Translations under genes and position numbers: made by a program | Shown: positions 15,530 through 23,701 of the stretch, in pieces | How the letters are laid out: each line of letters begins with the position of its first letter | Numbering within the stretch: position 1 is the first letter of the stretch | Notes under the pieces: model-generated | The model's database searches: none | Told to the model about the DNA's origin: nothing | What the model saw: only the letters and a program-made list of their open reading frames with translations | Source: Acidaminococcus hominis | GTDB taxonomy: Bacteria > Bacillota > Negativicutes > Acidaminococcales > Acidaminococcaceae | Length of the DNA stretch: 64,000 nucleotides | Assembly (NCBI RefSeq): GCF_021044795.1 | Contig: NZ_JAJNOP010000002.1 | Direction: 5' to 3' (one strand)

Positions 15530-15650
15530 ATACAAAACGCCGAATCGTAGTGATACGAGCGGGGGAACCAAAGTGGGGTTAATTTCTTCGGAATAGGGTA
15601 TCTCGACCCGCACCCGGCAGCTAACCTCGTAGGCGAATCGAGAGGATGTG
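15530..15650 (+). promoter_or_regulatory. Cyclic di-AMP riboswitch (ydaO/yuaA type)
   Basis: Conserved blocks of the ydaO aptamer are present in order: CGCCGAATCG, ATACGAGCGGGGGAACCAA, GTGGGGTTAATT, a variable hairpin (TTCTTCGGAAT), GGGTATCTCGACCC, GCACCCGGCAGCTAACCTCG and TAGGCGAATCGAGAGGA. The class binds c-di-AMP and usually turns genes off when the ligand is high. It directly precedes a secreted peptidoglycan hydrolase, a classic target. No intrinsic terminator is obvious between aptamer and gene, so control may act at the ribosome-binding site, which lies just after the last helix. Confidence 0.92.
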
Positions 15651-16370
15651 TTTATCATTTTTAGGAGGATGATGCTGGGAGTGATGCTCGCAGCCACAAC
15701 AATGGCCGTGGCATTACCGGCGCAAAGCGTTTTTGCCAGTTACAATGTGGGTACATCAGGACCTGATGTAGCCGAGATTCAGAACGAGCTTTCCGACCTG
15801 GGCTATTATAATGGTATTCCCGACGGGGTGTATGGGGCCGATACGGCAGCCGCCGTTAAAAAATACCAGGCCAGCATGGGTTTGGAAGCTGACGGGGTGG
15901 TAGGCGATTACACCTACTCCAAGCTGATGGGAAAACGGATGCCCTCCAGACGGTCTGACTACGGTGTCAGCCGGGGCTATGGTTATGGGTATGGTGCCAA
16001 TACGGGCATGGTGCGGTCTTTGATTTCCACCGCCTATGATTACGTTGGCGTACCCTATGTATTCGGTGGTACGACCCCTTGGGGGTTTGACTGCTCCGGG
16101 TACACCCAGTACGTGTTCCGCCAAATCGGGGTGGATATCCCCAGAACGGCTGATGCACAGTACTACAGCTATCCGAAAGTTTCTGCCAGCAACCTGCAGC
16201 CGGGCGACCTGGTCTTCTTTGAGACCTACGAACCGGGGCCTTCCCACTGCGGCATTTATATTGGCAACGGACAAATGCTCCAAGCCGGAAGCAGTACGGG
16301 CGTGACAGTGTCCAATGTATTTTCCGGGTATTTCGGTGCCCGCTATATCGGAGCCTGCCGAGTCCTCTAA
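15648..16370 (+). CDS. Secreted NlpC/P60 peptidoglycan hydrolase with peptidoglycan-binding domain
   Basis: Up to 240 residues. A signal peptide (RRMMLGVMLAATTMAVALPA, cleavage near SVFA/SYN) leads to a peptidoglycan_binding_1 domain (about residues 33-88, SGPDVAEIQNELSDLGYY), a Tyr/Gly-rich linker and an NlpC/P60 domain with catalytic Cys in PWGFDCSGYTQYVF (C149) and His in GPSHCGIYIGNG (H200). It cuts peptide stems in the cell wall. Expression is under the c-di-AMP riboswitch. The start is uncertain: GTG 15648 keeps the basic residues of the signal peptide, while ATGs at 15669 and 15672 sit very close to AGGAGG. Confidence 0.9.
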   Translation: MFIIFRRMMLGVMLAATTMAVALPAQSVFASYNVGTSGPDVAEIQNELSDLGYYNGIPDGVYGADTAAAVKKYQASMGLEADGVVGDYTYSKLMGKRMPSRRSDYGVSRGYGYGYGANTGMVRSLISTAYDYVGVPYVFGGTTPWGFDCSGYTQYVFRQIGVDIPRTADAQYYSYPKVSASNLQPGDLVFFETYEPGPSHCGIYIGNGQMLQAGSSTGVTVSNVFSGYFGARYIGACRVL

Positions 16371-16378
16371 AAGAACAC

Positions 16379-16438
16379 AAAGCAGTGTTTATTCATGAGA
16401 TTGATCATAAATCCCTGAACAAACACTGCTTTTTCCTT
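16379..16438 (+). terminator. Terminator after the NlpC/P60 gene
   Basis: AAAGCAGTGTTT pairs with AAACACTGCTTT across a long loop, followed by a T-rich tail. Confidence 0.8.
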
Positions 16439-16564
16439 TATTTTCCATTGTTTATAGAATGTTTATGAACGCAGGTTTGCGTCCCGTGGATAAATAGGCT
16501 ATAATATTGGTAATGCATAGAAGATTATCTATGTGCAATTCTTGACAAGAAATTAGGTGAAACC

Positions 16565-16942
16565 ATGGAAGTACATGAAGCAGCAGAAATGTATCTGGAA
16601 ACCATCCTTGTACTGAAGAATCGCCTGGGATTGGTGCGCTCCATTGACGTGGCCAACGAAATGGGCTATTCCAAACCTACCATCAGCATTGCTATGAAAA
16701 AATTTCGTCAAGAAGGTCTGGTTACGGTGGATGAATCCGGCTTTATCAATTTGACGGAAGCTGGACGTGATATTGCCGAGAGAATTTACGAAAGGCATCA
16801 GGTCCTGACCCACATTCTGGTGTCCCTGGGGGTATCCCAGGACCACGCAGAAGAAGATGCCTGTAAAATCGAACATGATATCAGCGATGAAACCTTTGCA
16901 GCCCTGAAGAAGGAATATTTACGGCTGAGGCAGAAAAAATAG
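16565..16942 (+). CDS. DtxR/MntR-family metal-dependent transcriptional regulator
   Basis: 125 residues: a winged helix (RSIDVANEMGYSKPTISIAMKKF) followed by the dimerisation and metal-binding helices (HQVLTHILVSLGVSQDHAEEDACKIEHDIS). The Glu, Cys and His pattern EEDACKIEHDIS is the core metal site. There is no C-terminal SH3-like domain, so it is a short MntR-like form. It would repress metal uptake genes when Mn or Fe is plentiful; no transporter is adjacent, so the regulon is elsewhere. TAGGTGAAACC before the ATG is a modest ribosome-binding site. Confidence 0.9.
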   Translation: MEVHEAAEMYLETILVLKNRLGLVRSIDVANEMGYSKPTISIAMKKFRQEGLVTVDESGFINLTEAGRDIAERIYERHQVLTHILVSLGVSQDHAEEDACKIEHDISDETFAALKKEYLRLRQKK

Positions 16943-16956
16943 GCACAAGGAATGCG

Positions 16957-17006
16957 GGCATCAGATTGGCAGAGGTAAAGCAGCTCTGCTGATCTGATGC
17001 CTTTTT
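16957..17006 (+). terminator. Terminator after the DtxR-type gene
   Basis: GGCATCAGAT with an inner GCAGAG pairs with CTCTGC and ATCTGATGCC. TTTTT follows. Confidence 0.85.
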
Positions 17007-17023
17007 ACTTTTTGCTTATTGGT

Positions 17024-17160
17024 CTCCTTAGTGGTTCGCCGCTCTCCAATCAGCTGCGCCCTACGGGCTTGCTTCTTGGGCTGCTATCACATGGGTCGCA
17101 TGTTCCAAATATCCCTGGTCAACTTGTAAGGATATTTGGATGCGACCGCAAAGCGTTGCG
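17024..17160 (-). repeat. Structured composite repeat, copy 1
   Basis: Read on the minus strand: CGCTTTGCGGTCGCATCC, stem 2 (CCAAATATCC with GGATATTTGG), ATGCGACC closing stem 1, the linker ATGTGATAGC, a third hairpin (CCAA with inner GCCC/GGGC and TTGG), then GCGAACCACTAAGGAG. A truncated TCAG-type hairpin module (GGGGCTGACTGAGGAGGTT) follows on the plus strand at 17160-17178. No protein is encoded. The rest of the 16943-17414 gap is featureless apart from the terminator. Confidence 0.75.
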
Positions 17161-17414
17161 GGGCTGACTGAGGAGGTTCAACCAACTTTTTTCCAGCTGT
17201 TGACTGACGGAGTTTCACAAGCAGTTTCCAAAGCTGAAAACTTTTTCCCATATCTTCACACAATTTTCATCTTTTTGCAGTATCCTATGCAAAATGTATT
17301 TTGTATAAAAAATCCTGCTCCAGCAGGAAAAGGAATCCCATCTATTAGCTCGAATAATTACTACGGGAGTGCTGTTTAGCACGCTGCCCATTCGCAAAGG
17401 AGAGACTTACCCAT

Positions 17415-17831
17415 ATGGAATTTAAAACCTATGCTTTCCTTCCTCCAGAGGCCAAGGCCCTGCGGGAAGCCGTTTTCGTCAAAGAACAGGGCTTTCAGGT
17501 GGAATTCGATGATGTAGACAAGACCTGCACCCATGGAGTGCTTTTTGACGGAGACCAGCCTGTGGCCTGCAGCCGCTTCTTTCCTGGAGACGCACCTCAG
17601 AAGTATATTCTGGGCCGCATCTGTGTGGACAAAAGCCGCCGGGGAACCGGATTAGGCTCTGTCGTAGTGGAAGAAAGCGAAAAGGCCGTTGCTGCCCTGG
17701 GCGGTCAGTCCGTGATTCTCCACGCCCAATGCCGGGCCCAGCATTTTTACCATACCCTGGGTTACCAGGAGTACGGGCCCGTTGAAGACGAGGAAGGCGT
17801 ACCTCATCAGTGGATGCGCAAAAAAATCTAA
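17415..17831 (+). CDS. GNAT-family N-acetyltransferase (ElaA-like)
   Basis: 138 residues. EFKTYAFLPPEAKALREAVFVKEQGFQVE is the usual N-terminus of the ElaA-like branch. The acetyl-CoA pyrophosphate loop is VDKSRRGTGLGSVVVEESE, and LHAQCRAQHFYHTLGYQEYG with a Pro-His-Gln ending completes the fold. It transfers acetyl from acetyl-CoA to an unknown amine. AAAGGAGAGACTTACCC precedes the ATG. It stands alone between a repeat-bearing gap and the two-component operon. Confidence 0.9.
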   Translation: MEFKTYAFLPPEAKALREAVFVKEQGFQVEFDDVDKTCTHGVLFDGDQPVACSRFFPGDAPQKYILGRICVDKSRRGTGLGSVVVEESEKAVAALGGQSVILHAQCRAQHFYHTLGYQEYGPVEDEEGVPHQWMRKKI

Positions 17832-17873
17832 AGTATTTTTCTAAAAAACACGTCCCTTTTTGCTAAAAACAGG

Positions 17874-17879
17874 TATAAT
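17874..17879 (+). promoter_or_regulatory. -10 element before the two-component operon
   Basis: A perfect TATAAT lies about 105 bases before the regulator start; the -35 is not clear. Confidence 0.4.
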
Positions 17880-17984
17880 AAGGGGAATGTTCCGCCCTGA
17901 GGTTTTCCTTTAGGGCCCTTGGACAGCCGTAAAAGGCGGCCCATCAATCCGGCAGTTTTCTGCCAGAACAGAGGGGTATTAACT

Positions 17985-18683
17985 ATGGAAAGACAACAAA
18001 CCGTATTGATTGCCGATGATGAGGCTCAGATTCGTGAGATTTTGAGCCTGTATTTCAAAAAAGAAGGCTTTAAAGTCATTGAAGCAGCAGATGGAGCAGA
18101 AGCTCTGGTGCAGGTACAGGCCGGTAAACCCGACATTATCCTGCTGGATATTATGATGCCCGTGCTGGACGGCCTGGAAGTATGCAAACAGGTCCGGAAG
18201 ATTTCTGATGTGCCTATTATCATGCTCACCGCCAAAGATTCCGACGATGACCGCATCCTGGGTCTGGAAATTGGTGCGGACGATTACATCTCTAAACCCT
18301 TCAATACCCGTGAGGTGGTGGCTCGGGTCAAGGCTGTGCTGCGGCGTACCAGCCAGTCCATCTCCAGCTCCAACAAGCAGGTCCTGGAGTATCCCAACCT
18401 GATGATCAACTTGAGTGAATACAGAGTCGTTGCTTTCGGTCGGGAAATTACCTTCACCGCCAAGGAAATGGAACTGCTGTGGTGCCTGGCCTCCAACCCC
18501 GGCATCGTGTTCTCCCGGAACCAGCTCCTGGAAAAGATTTGGGGCTACACCTACTATGGCGATACCCGTACCGTAGACACCCATATCAAACGGGTGCGTC
18601 ACAAACTGGATATTCCCCCGGATTCTAGCTGGGATATCATGACCGTTTGGGGCGTTGGCTACAAGTTCGAGGTCAAAAAGTGA
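17985..18683 (+). CDS. OmpR/PhoB-family response regulator
   Basis: 232 residues. The receiver domain has VLIADDEAQIREIL, the phosphorylated Asp in IILLDIMMPVLDG (D55), MLTAKDSD and the conserved Lys in YISKPFNTREVV. The C-terminal winged helix has FTAKEMELLWCLASNPG and YGDTRTVDTHIKRVRHKL. The ATG at 17985 follows AGAGGGG by eight bases, so an upstream in-frame ATG at 17919 is not used. Its stop overlaps the GTG of the sensor kinase by 3 bases. Together with the kinase and the dipeptidase gene it suggests envelope-related control, an inference. Confidence 0.93.
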   Translation: MERQQTVLIADDEAQIREILSLYFKKEGFKVIEAADGAEALVQVQAGKPDIILLDIMMPVLDGLEVCKQVRKISDVPIIMLTAKDSDDDRILGLEIGADDYISKPFNTREVVARVKAVLRRTSQSISSSNKQVLEYPNLMINLSEYRVVAFGREITFTAKEMELLWCLASNPGIVFSRNQLLEKIWGYTYYGDTRTVDTHIKRVRHKLDIPPDSSWDIMTVWGVGYKFEVKK

Positions 18684-20299
18684 AAAAGTCATTATCAACC
18701 AGGCTCATGTACAGTTACATGGGCCTTATTGTGGTTATTATCGTGGGCATTTCCATTGGCCTGTCTTATCTGATTACCGACTATTTCTTCAGGGCCAAGG
18801 AAGCCGAACTGAACGACAAGGGCAGCCAGGTGGCCATGATGGTCCGGTATTTCAATGCCATGGACATGGACAAGACCAACCTGCGCCAGTACCTGACCTC
18901 TATGGACCAGCTGATTGGTGCCCGGATCTGGTTGTTCAATACCCAGTACGAGCTCATTGGTGCCTCCGAATCTTCGTCCGAAGATGGCGAAGCAGTCTCT
19001 CCCTCCAACCTGGAGCGGGAAGCCAAGCGCCGGGAAAAATGGCAGAAGTCCATTACCGCCATCGACCAGCAGCTCCGGGACGGCGGGCCTCTAAGCGACC
19101 AGGTGAAGGACATCATCACCCAGGTATACCATGGTGACCGGGTGAACGCCCGGATTTTCCACCCCTATTATAAGGAACAGGTGCTGATGGTGGGTTTGCC
19201 CCTTACCGATTCCCACGGCCTTCAGACCGGCGCCATTCTCTTGGCCTCTCCCATTGGGGGCCTGAATAAGGTTCTAAAGGATATTTACCTGTACACCATT
19301 GGCGTGGGGATTATCGCCCTGATTATCAGCATGGTTATCGTCCGCAGCCTGACCAAACGCATGGTCCAGCCCCTGATTTCCATGAAAAACAGCGCCAAGG
19401 CCATAGCTTCTGGGGATTATTCCCTGAAGGTCATTGTAGACGGGGACGACGAAATTGCTGACCTGGGCCGCTCCCTGAACTCTCTGAGCCGGGACCTGGA
19501 ACAGTTCGTACTGAAAACGAAAAAAATGGAAAAGATGCGCCGGGACTTTGTGGCTAACGTATCCCACGAGCTTCGGACTCCCATTACCATTATCCAAGGC
19601 TATAATGAAGCCATTTCTGACGGAACCATTACGGATCCCGAAGACATCAAAAAATACCGCAAGCTGATCAACGATGAAACCCTGCGCCTGGAGCGGCTGA
19701 TTAACGAACTGCTGGATATCAGCCGGCTGCAGAAGGGAGAAGGGGAAGAAATGGAACCCATTCCCTTGGCCCAGGTAGTGGAAGCCGTGGTAAATATGCT
19801 GGAAGGCCGAGCCCATCAGCGGGACATCCGCCTGGACCGGTACCTGGACGACAGCCTGTACGTCTATGGCAACGGAGACCGGCTGTACCAGCTGGTGATG
19901 ATCCTGGGGGACAACGCCATGAAGTACTCTCCGGACAGCTCGGTGATTACCTTCAAGGTCACCCAAAATCCGGACCAAAGCACCGAGCTCACTGTCAGCG
20001 ATCAGGGCTATGGCATCCCCGAGGAGGACATTCCCTACATTTGGGAACGGTTCTACAAGGCGGACAAATCCCATTCCCGGCATATTCCGGGTACCGGCCT
20101 GGGCCTTGCCATCGGCCGGGAAATCATCCGGATCCACAAGGCCAAGGTCCAAGTCCAAAGCCAGGTGGGGAAGGGAACCAGCTTTGTCATTACTTTCCCG
20201 CCCTGTGACCAGCATGCGCCCCAGCCCGGCACCACCCGGGAGGCAGAAGTGGTGGAAAATGTTCACCCTCTGCCGGACGACGATACCATCGAGAAGTAA
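18680..20299 (+). CDS. Membrane sensor histidine kinase (HAMP-HisKA-HATPase)
   Basis: 539 residues from a GTG overlapping the regulator stop. TM1 is about residues 12-32 and TM2 about 205-228 (YTIGVGIIALIISMVIV), bounding an extracytoplasmic sensor region of ~170 residues. HAMP follows, then HisKA with NVSHELRTPITIIQGYNEA (H296), the N box DNAMKYSPDSS and the G boxes DQGYGIPEEDI and GTGLGLAI. It phosphorylates its partner regulator in response to an unknown envelope signal. A 13-base gap with AAAGGAGG leads to the VanX-like gene. Confidence 0.93.
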   Translation: MKKSLSTRLMYSYMGLIVVIIVGISIGLSYLITDYFFRAKEAELNDKGSQVAMMVRYFNAMDMDKTNLRQYLTSMDQLIGARIWLFNTQYELIGASESSSEDGEAVSPSNLEREAKRREKWQKSITAIDQQLRDGGPLSDQVKDIITQVYHGDRVNARIFHPYYKEQVLMVGLPLTDSHGLQTGAILLASPIGGLNKVLKDIYLYTIGVGIIALIISMVIVRSLTKRMVQPLISMKNSAKAIASGDYSLKVIVDGDDEIADLGRSLNSLSRDLEQFVLKTKKMEKMRRDFVANVSHELRTPITIIQGYNEAISDGTITDPEDIKKYRKLINDETLRLERLINELLDISRLQKGEGEEMEPIPLAQVVEAVVNMLEGRAHQRDIRLDRYLDDSLYVYGNGDRLYQLVMILGDNAMKYSPDSSVITFKVTQNPDQSTELTVSDQGYGIPEEDIPYIWERFYKADKSHSRHIPGTGLGLAIGREIIRIHKAKVQVQSQVGKGTSFVITFPPCDQHAPQPGTTREAEVVENVHPLPDDDTIEK

Positions 20300-20312
20300 A
20301 GGAGGAATCTCC

Positions 20313-21353
20313 ATGAAGCATACGAAACTCACTGCCCTGGCTGGGGCCCTGTGCCTTAGCCTGAGCCTTTCCTGCACCGCCCTGGCTGCCGTCTGGCAGC
20401 CGGAAGAACTGCCCCAGGATGAAGCCGCCCTGATTGGCTTCTACCGTTCAGGCGGGGAATCTCTGGCGGTACGGGAGCGGGACGGCCACCTGGAAATCCT
20501 GTATCGGTTCCAGCAGGGAGATAAGGACTTCACCCAAAGCAACGAATTTGCCCTGACCAAGAACCATTACGATTCCTATGCCCTGCGGGAAGTGGGGCCC
20601 AATACCGATGCGGAAAACGACATACGCTTTGACCGGGACTCCCGGGGGCAGGGCATCAGCCTGGTCATTGGCCAAAGAAGCTACACCCGGTACTTTGCCG
20701 GCGGTGAAAACGGCAAGCCCATCCGGATTACCCCAGCGGCCCCTATGGACCAGCTGCGGCAGGAAGCCCAAAAGGCTGCGCCGCCCAACCTGCCCTACGA
20801 CAAGACCGCTGACCTGGTGGAGCTGAGCTCCGTAGTTCCCGGTCTGCAGTACGACCTGCGCTATACCACGGACAACAACCTGTTTGGTACGCCGCTGGTC
20901 ACCAGCACCCATGCCTATTTGGACCGGAATGCAGCCCAGGCCCTGGGACGGGTGCAGACGGCCCTGAAACCCTACGGCTATGGCTTGGTTATCTGGGAAG
21001 CCTACCGCTCCTGGAGCGACTTTAAGACCGCCACCCTTGCTCTTGGCACCAAAAATGCCGCCATGCTGCCCAAGGCCGAAGAAGGCTATTCCCACAATTC
21101 CGGCCGTTCGGTGGACGTGAGCCTGTACGACCTGAGCTCTGGCGCGGAAGTACCGATGATTTCCGACTTTGACGAGCTCTCCCCGGCCCAATACGCCCAG
21201 TTCCCCGGCGGCACCCAAAAGCAGCGCTGGCTCCGGGATCTTTTGCGGCAGCAGATGACCCTGGCCGGCTTTACCGGCAGCGATATGGAATGGTGGCATT
21301 TTGACTACGATGCCGGCAGCCGCTATCAAATTCTCAATGTACAGGTGCAATAA
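20313..21353 (+). CDS. Secreted VanX/DdpX-like D-Ala-D-Ala dipeptidase
   Basis: 346 residues. A signal peptide (LTALAGALCLSLSLSCTALA) precedes an N-terminal region of ~140 residues without recognised domain, then an M15D peptidase domain starting near VVPGLQYDLRYTTDNNLFG. The zinc site is visible as SHNSGRSVD (H261, D268) and MEWWHFD (E326, H329). Related enzymes hydrolyse D-Ala-D-Ala. VanX itself is cytosolic; this one appears exported, so cell-wall turnover is more likely than vancomycin resistance, and no vanH/vanA-type genes are present. It is the third gene of the two-component operon. Confidence 0.87.
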   Translation: MKHTKLTALAGALCLSLSLSCTALAAVWQPEELPQDEAALIGFYRSGGESLAVRERDGHLEILYRFQQGDKDFTQSNEFALTKNHYDSYALREVGPNTDAENDIRFDRDSRGQGISLVIGQRSYTRYFAGGENGKPIRITPAAPMDQLRQEAQKAAPPNLPYDKTADLVELSSVVPGLQYDLRYTTDNNLFGTPLVTSTHAYLDRNAAQALGRVQTALKPYGYGLVIWEAYRSWSDFKTATLALGTKNAAMLPKAEEGYSHNSGRSVDVSLYDLSSGAEVPMISDFDELSPAQYAQFPGGTQKQRWLRDLLRQQMTLAGFTGSDMEWWHFDYDAGSRYQILNVQVQ

Positions 21354-21376
21354 AAATACAGACGTGCTATAATAAT

Positions 21377-21405
21377 TTGGCTGTTTGTGCGGTGTATGGT
21401 ACAAT
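21377..21405 (+). promoter_or_regulatory. Promoter of the YlbF-MurB operon
   Basis: TTGGCT and TACAAT are separated by 17 bases. Another TATAAT lies at 21369-21374. AGGAGG precedes the start codon at 21445. Confidence 0.6.
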
Positions 21406-21444
21406 ACAAACAGAATATCTACTATATATTAGGAGGAAGACCCT

Positions 21445-21780
21445 ATGAACGTATATGATGAAATGAATAACCTTTGCAAAGCCATCAAAGAATCCCACGA
21501 GTACAAAATGATGCAGGACGTGAAAGCCAAACTGAAGGGTGACAGCAGTGCCGAACCCTTGGTAAAAGACTTTCTGAAACAAAAATCTGAAATTGAACTG
21601 CTCCAATACCAAGGCAAAGAACCCCCAAAAGAACAAATCGAAAAGATGCAGAAGCTGTACGGCGTGTTGCAGCTCAATCCTGTAGCCAGCGAATACATCC
21701 AAAACTACATCCGTTTTCAAATGATGATTGGCGATTTGTCCAAAACTCTGGGCGACACCATTAAGGAAGCTGTTGAATAA
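21445..21780 (+). CDS. YlbF-family regulator
   Basis: 111 residues, almost entirely helical. MNVYDEMNNLCKAIKESHEY and DFLKQKSEIELLQYQGKEPP are characteristic of the YlbF/YmcA family, whose B. subtilis members influence RNase Y specificity, competence and biofilm formation. AGGAGGAAGACCCT gives a strong ribosome-binding site. The stop codon overlaps the murB ATG by one base. Whether it acts in RNA turnover here is inferred from family only. Confidence 0.85.
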   Translation: MNVYDEMNNLCKAIKESHEYKMMQDVKAKLKGDSSAEPLVKDFLKQKSEIELLQYQGKEPPKEQIEKMQKLYGVLQLNPVASEYIQNYIRFQMMIGDLSKTLGDTIKEAVE

Positions 21781-22697
21781 TGGGAATGCAGCCTTTCCTT
21801 TCCTACTTGGAAAGAAATTTTCCGGGGAAGTATCAATTGAATGCTCCTATGGCCCGGCACACCTCCTTTCGGGTGGGCGGACCGGCGGACGTACTCATTA
21901 CCCCCGATACCATTGATGGCCTGCCGGAGCTGCTGAAGGCCATCCAGGCCGAAGCCCTGCCCCTGGTAGTGATGGGCAACGGGTCCAACCTGCTGGTGCG
22001 GGATAAAGGCATTCGCGGCGTGGTCATTAAATTGGGCAATAGCCTTCGGGAACTGTCCCGGGTGGATTCTTCCAACACCATCCGCTGCCAGGCAGGGGTT
22101 TCTTTAAGCACCCTGGCTGCCCGAGCTGCAGAATATGGTCTCAGCGGTTTGGAATTTGCCATTGGCATTCCCGGCTCTCTGGGCGGTGCTGTGGTGATGA
22201 ACGCAGGTGCCTACGGCGGAGAAATCGGGGAGCTGGTGAATTCTGCCACCGTTATTGATGCGGCTGGTAATCTGAAGACCCTGTCCCACGAAGAATTGGC
22301 CTTCAGCTATCGTCATACGGCCCTCCAGGACAGCGGCGATATGCTGTTGGAAGCCGAATTGGCGCTGAAGCCGGGCAATACCCCGGAAATCTGCGCCGCC
22401 ATGGATACTTTTACCCAGAAGCGCCTGACCAAGCAGCCTCTGAACTTCCCCAGTGCGGGAAGCACCTTCAAGCGTCCTCCGGGCCACTTTGCCGCCGCCC
22501 TGATTGATCAGGCCGGTCTCCGGGGCTACCGGGTAGGGGACGCACAAGTGTCTGAAAAACATACTGGATTTGTGATCAACTGTGGTCACGCTACCGCTTC
22601 CGAAATTTTGGAGCTGATGGCCCAGATCCGGGAGAAAGTGTTTGCGGTCAGCGGCGTATGGCTGGAGCCCGAAGTCCGCATTCTTGGAGAAGAATAA
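21780..22697 (+). CDS. murB: UDP-N-acetylmuramate dehydrogenase
   Basis: 305 residues. The FAD-binding type 4 domain is marked by HTSFRVGGPADVLI, VMGNGSNLLVRDKGIRG, GLEFAIGIPGSLGGAVVMNAGAYGG cut at the catalytic-region Tyr, and PSAGSTFKRPPG with the catalytic Ser. It reduces UDP-GlcNAc-enolpyruvate to UDP-MurNAc in peptidoglycan synthesis. It overlaps ylbF by one base, and a second ATG two codons later could also be the start. Confidence 0.95.
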   Translation: MGMQPFLSYLERNFPGKYQLNAPMARHTSFRVGGPADVLITPDTIDGLPELLKAIQAEALPLVVMGNGSNLLVRDKGIRGVVIKLGNSLRELSRVDSSNTIRCQAGVSLSTLAARAAEYGLSGLEFAIGIPGSLGGAVVMNAGAYGGEIGELVNSATVIDAAGNLKTLSHEELAFSYRHTALQDSGDMLLEAELALKPGNTPEICAAMDTFTQKRLTKQPLNFPSAGSTFKRPPGHFAAALIDQAGLRGYRVGDAQVSEKHTGFVINCGHATASEILELMAQIREKVFAVSGVWLEPEVRILGEE

Positions 22698-22731
22698 TCC
22701 CAGCCAATACAAATAGAGGGGAATCTAACAA

Positions 22732-23700
22732 GTGAATAAGGGATATTTTTTCGTATTGGTAACGGCCGTATTGTTTGGAACCATGGAAACGGTTCTGAAA
22801 TTCTATGCCGGAGTATTCCATCCTGTGCAGATCACCTTCTTACGCTTCCTGATTGGCGGCTTGGTGCTTTTGCCCATGGCCCTGAAGGCCCTGAAAAAAC
22901 GCAATGTGACCCTGAATAAGCAGGATATGGGCTTTTTCTGCTTTACCGGCTTCTTGGGTGTTGTGGTCAGCATGATCCTCTACCAATTGGCCGTGGTCTA
23001 TGGCAAAGCTTCCGTTGCCGGCGTTATTTTCAGCTGCAACCCGGTATTTGTGGTGCTGTTTGCCTACTTTCTGCTGGGAGAGCCCATTGACAAGCTTACC
23101 GTGTTGTCCCTGATTGCCAGTTTTGCCGGGATTGTCTGCATTGCTGATCCTACCAACCTGGCAGGCAACGAACTGAGCATTATCCTGATTCTGCTTTCTG
23201 CCGTATTTTTTGCTTTGTATGGTATTGCCGGCCGGAAAAAGAGCCAGCGGTTTGGCGGCATTGCCATGACCAGCTTCAGTTTCCTGTGCGGCAGCCTGGA
23301 AATGTTTGTGCTGATTTACCTGACGGAATTGCCCGCAGTGCGGGATTTGCTGCTGGATACCGGCCTGAAGGTCTTTACCCACATTCCCATTATTGCAGGC
23401 CTGACCTGGGCCCATATTCCGCCCCTGGCCTATATTGCCGTGATGGTAACCGGTGTAGGCTACGCCAGCTATTTCCTGGCCATGGAATATACCAACCCGG
23501 CTACGGCCTCCCTGGCCTTCTACATTAAACCCATTCTGACCTCTTTTATGGCCTGGCTGTTCATCGGTGAACCCATCACCCTGAATATGCAGGTGGGCAT
23601 CGGTCTGATTCTGTTGGGCTCCTGCTTCTCCCTGGCTTCCAAGCGGAAACAAAGCCTGGCCGCTAAAAAGGCAGCGATGAATACGGAAAATGAGGTGTAA
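22732..23700 (+). CDS. DMT-superfamily (EamA) transporter
   Basis: 322 residues with ten predicted membrane segments, arranged as two EamA repeats. Typical positions are TFLRFLIGGLVLLPMAL in repeat 1, FSCNPVFVVLFAYFLLGEP at its end, and YTNPATASLAFYIKPILTSF with FIGEPITLNMQVGIGLILLG in repeat 2. It exports or exchanges a small metabolite at the inner membrane; the substrate is unknown. The start is a GTG with GAGGGG about 11 bases before it. The tail KRKQSLAAKKAAMNTENEV is basic and cytosolic. Confidence 0.9.
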   Translation: MNKGYFFVLVTAVLFGTMETVLKFYAGVFHPVQITFLRFLIGGLVLLPMALKALKKRNVTLNKQDMGFFCFTGFLGVVVSMILYQLAVVYGKASVAGVIFSCNPVFVVLFAYFLLGEPIDKLTVLSLIASFAGIVCIADPTNLAGNELSIILILLSAVFFALYGIAGRKKSQRFGGIAMTSFSFLCGSLEMFVLIYLTELPAVRDLLLDTGLKVFTHIPIIAGLTWAHIPPLAYIAVMVTGVGYASYFLAMEYTNPATASLAFYIKPILTSFMAWLFIGEPITLNMQVGIGLILLGSCFSLASKRKQSLAAKKAAMNTENEV

Positions 23701-23701
23701 C

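Noticed and set aside
17985..21353. Vancomycin resistance operon
   Set aside because: Only a VanX-like dipeptidase is present; it seems exported, and there is no D-lactate dehydrogenase or D-Ala-D-Lac ligase gene.
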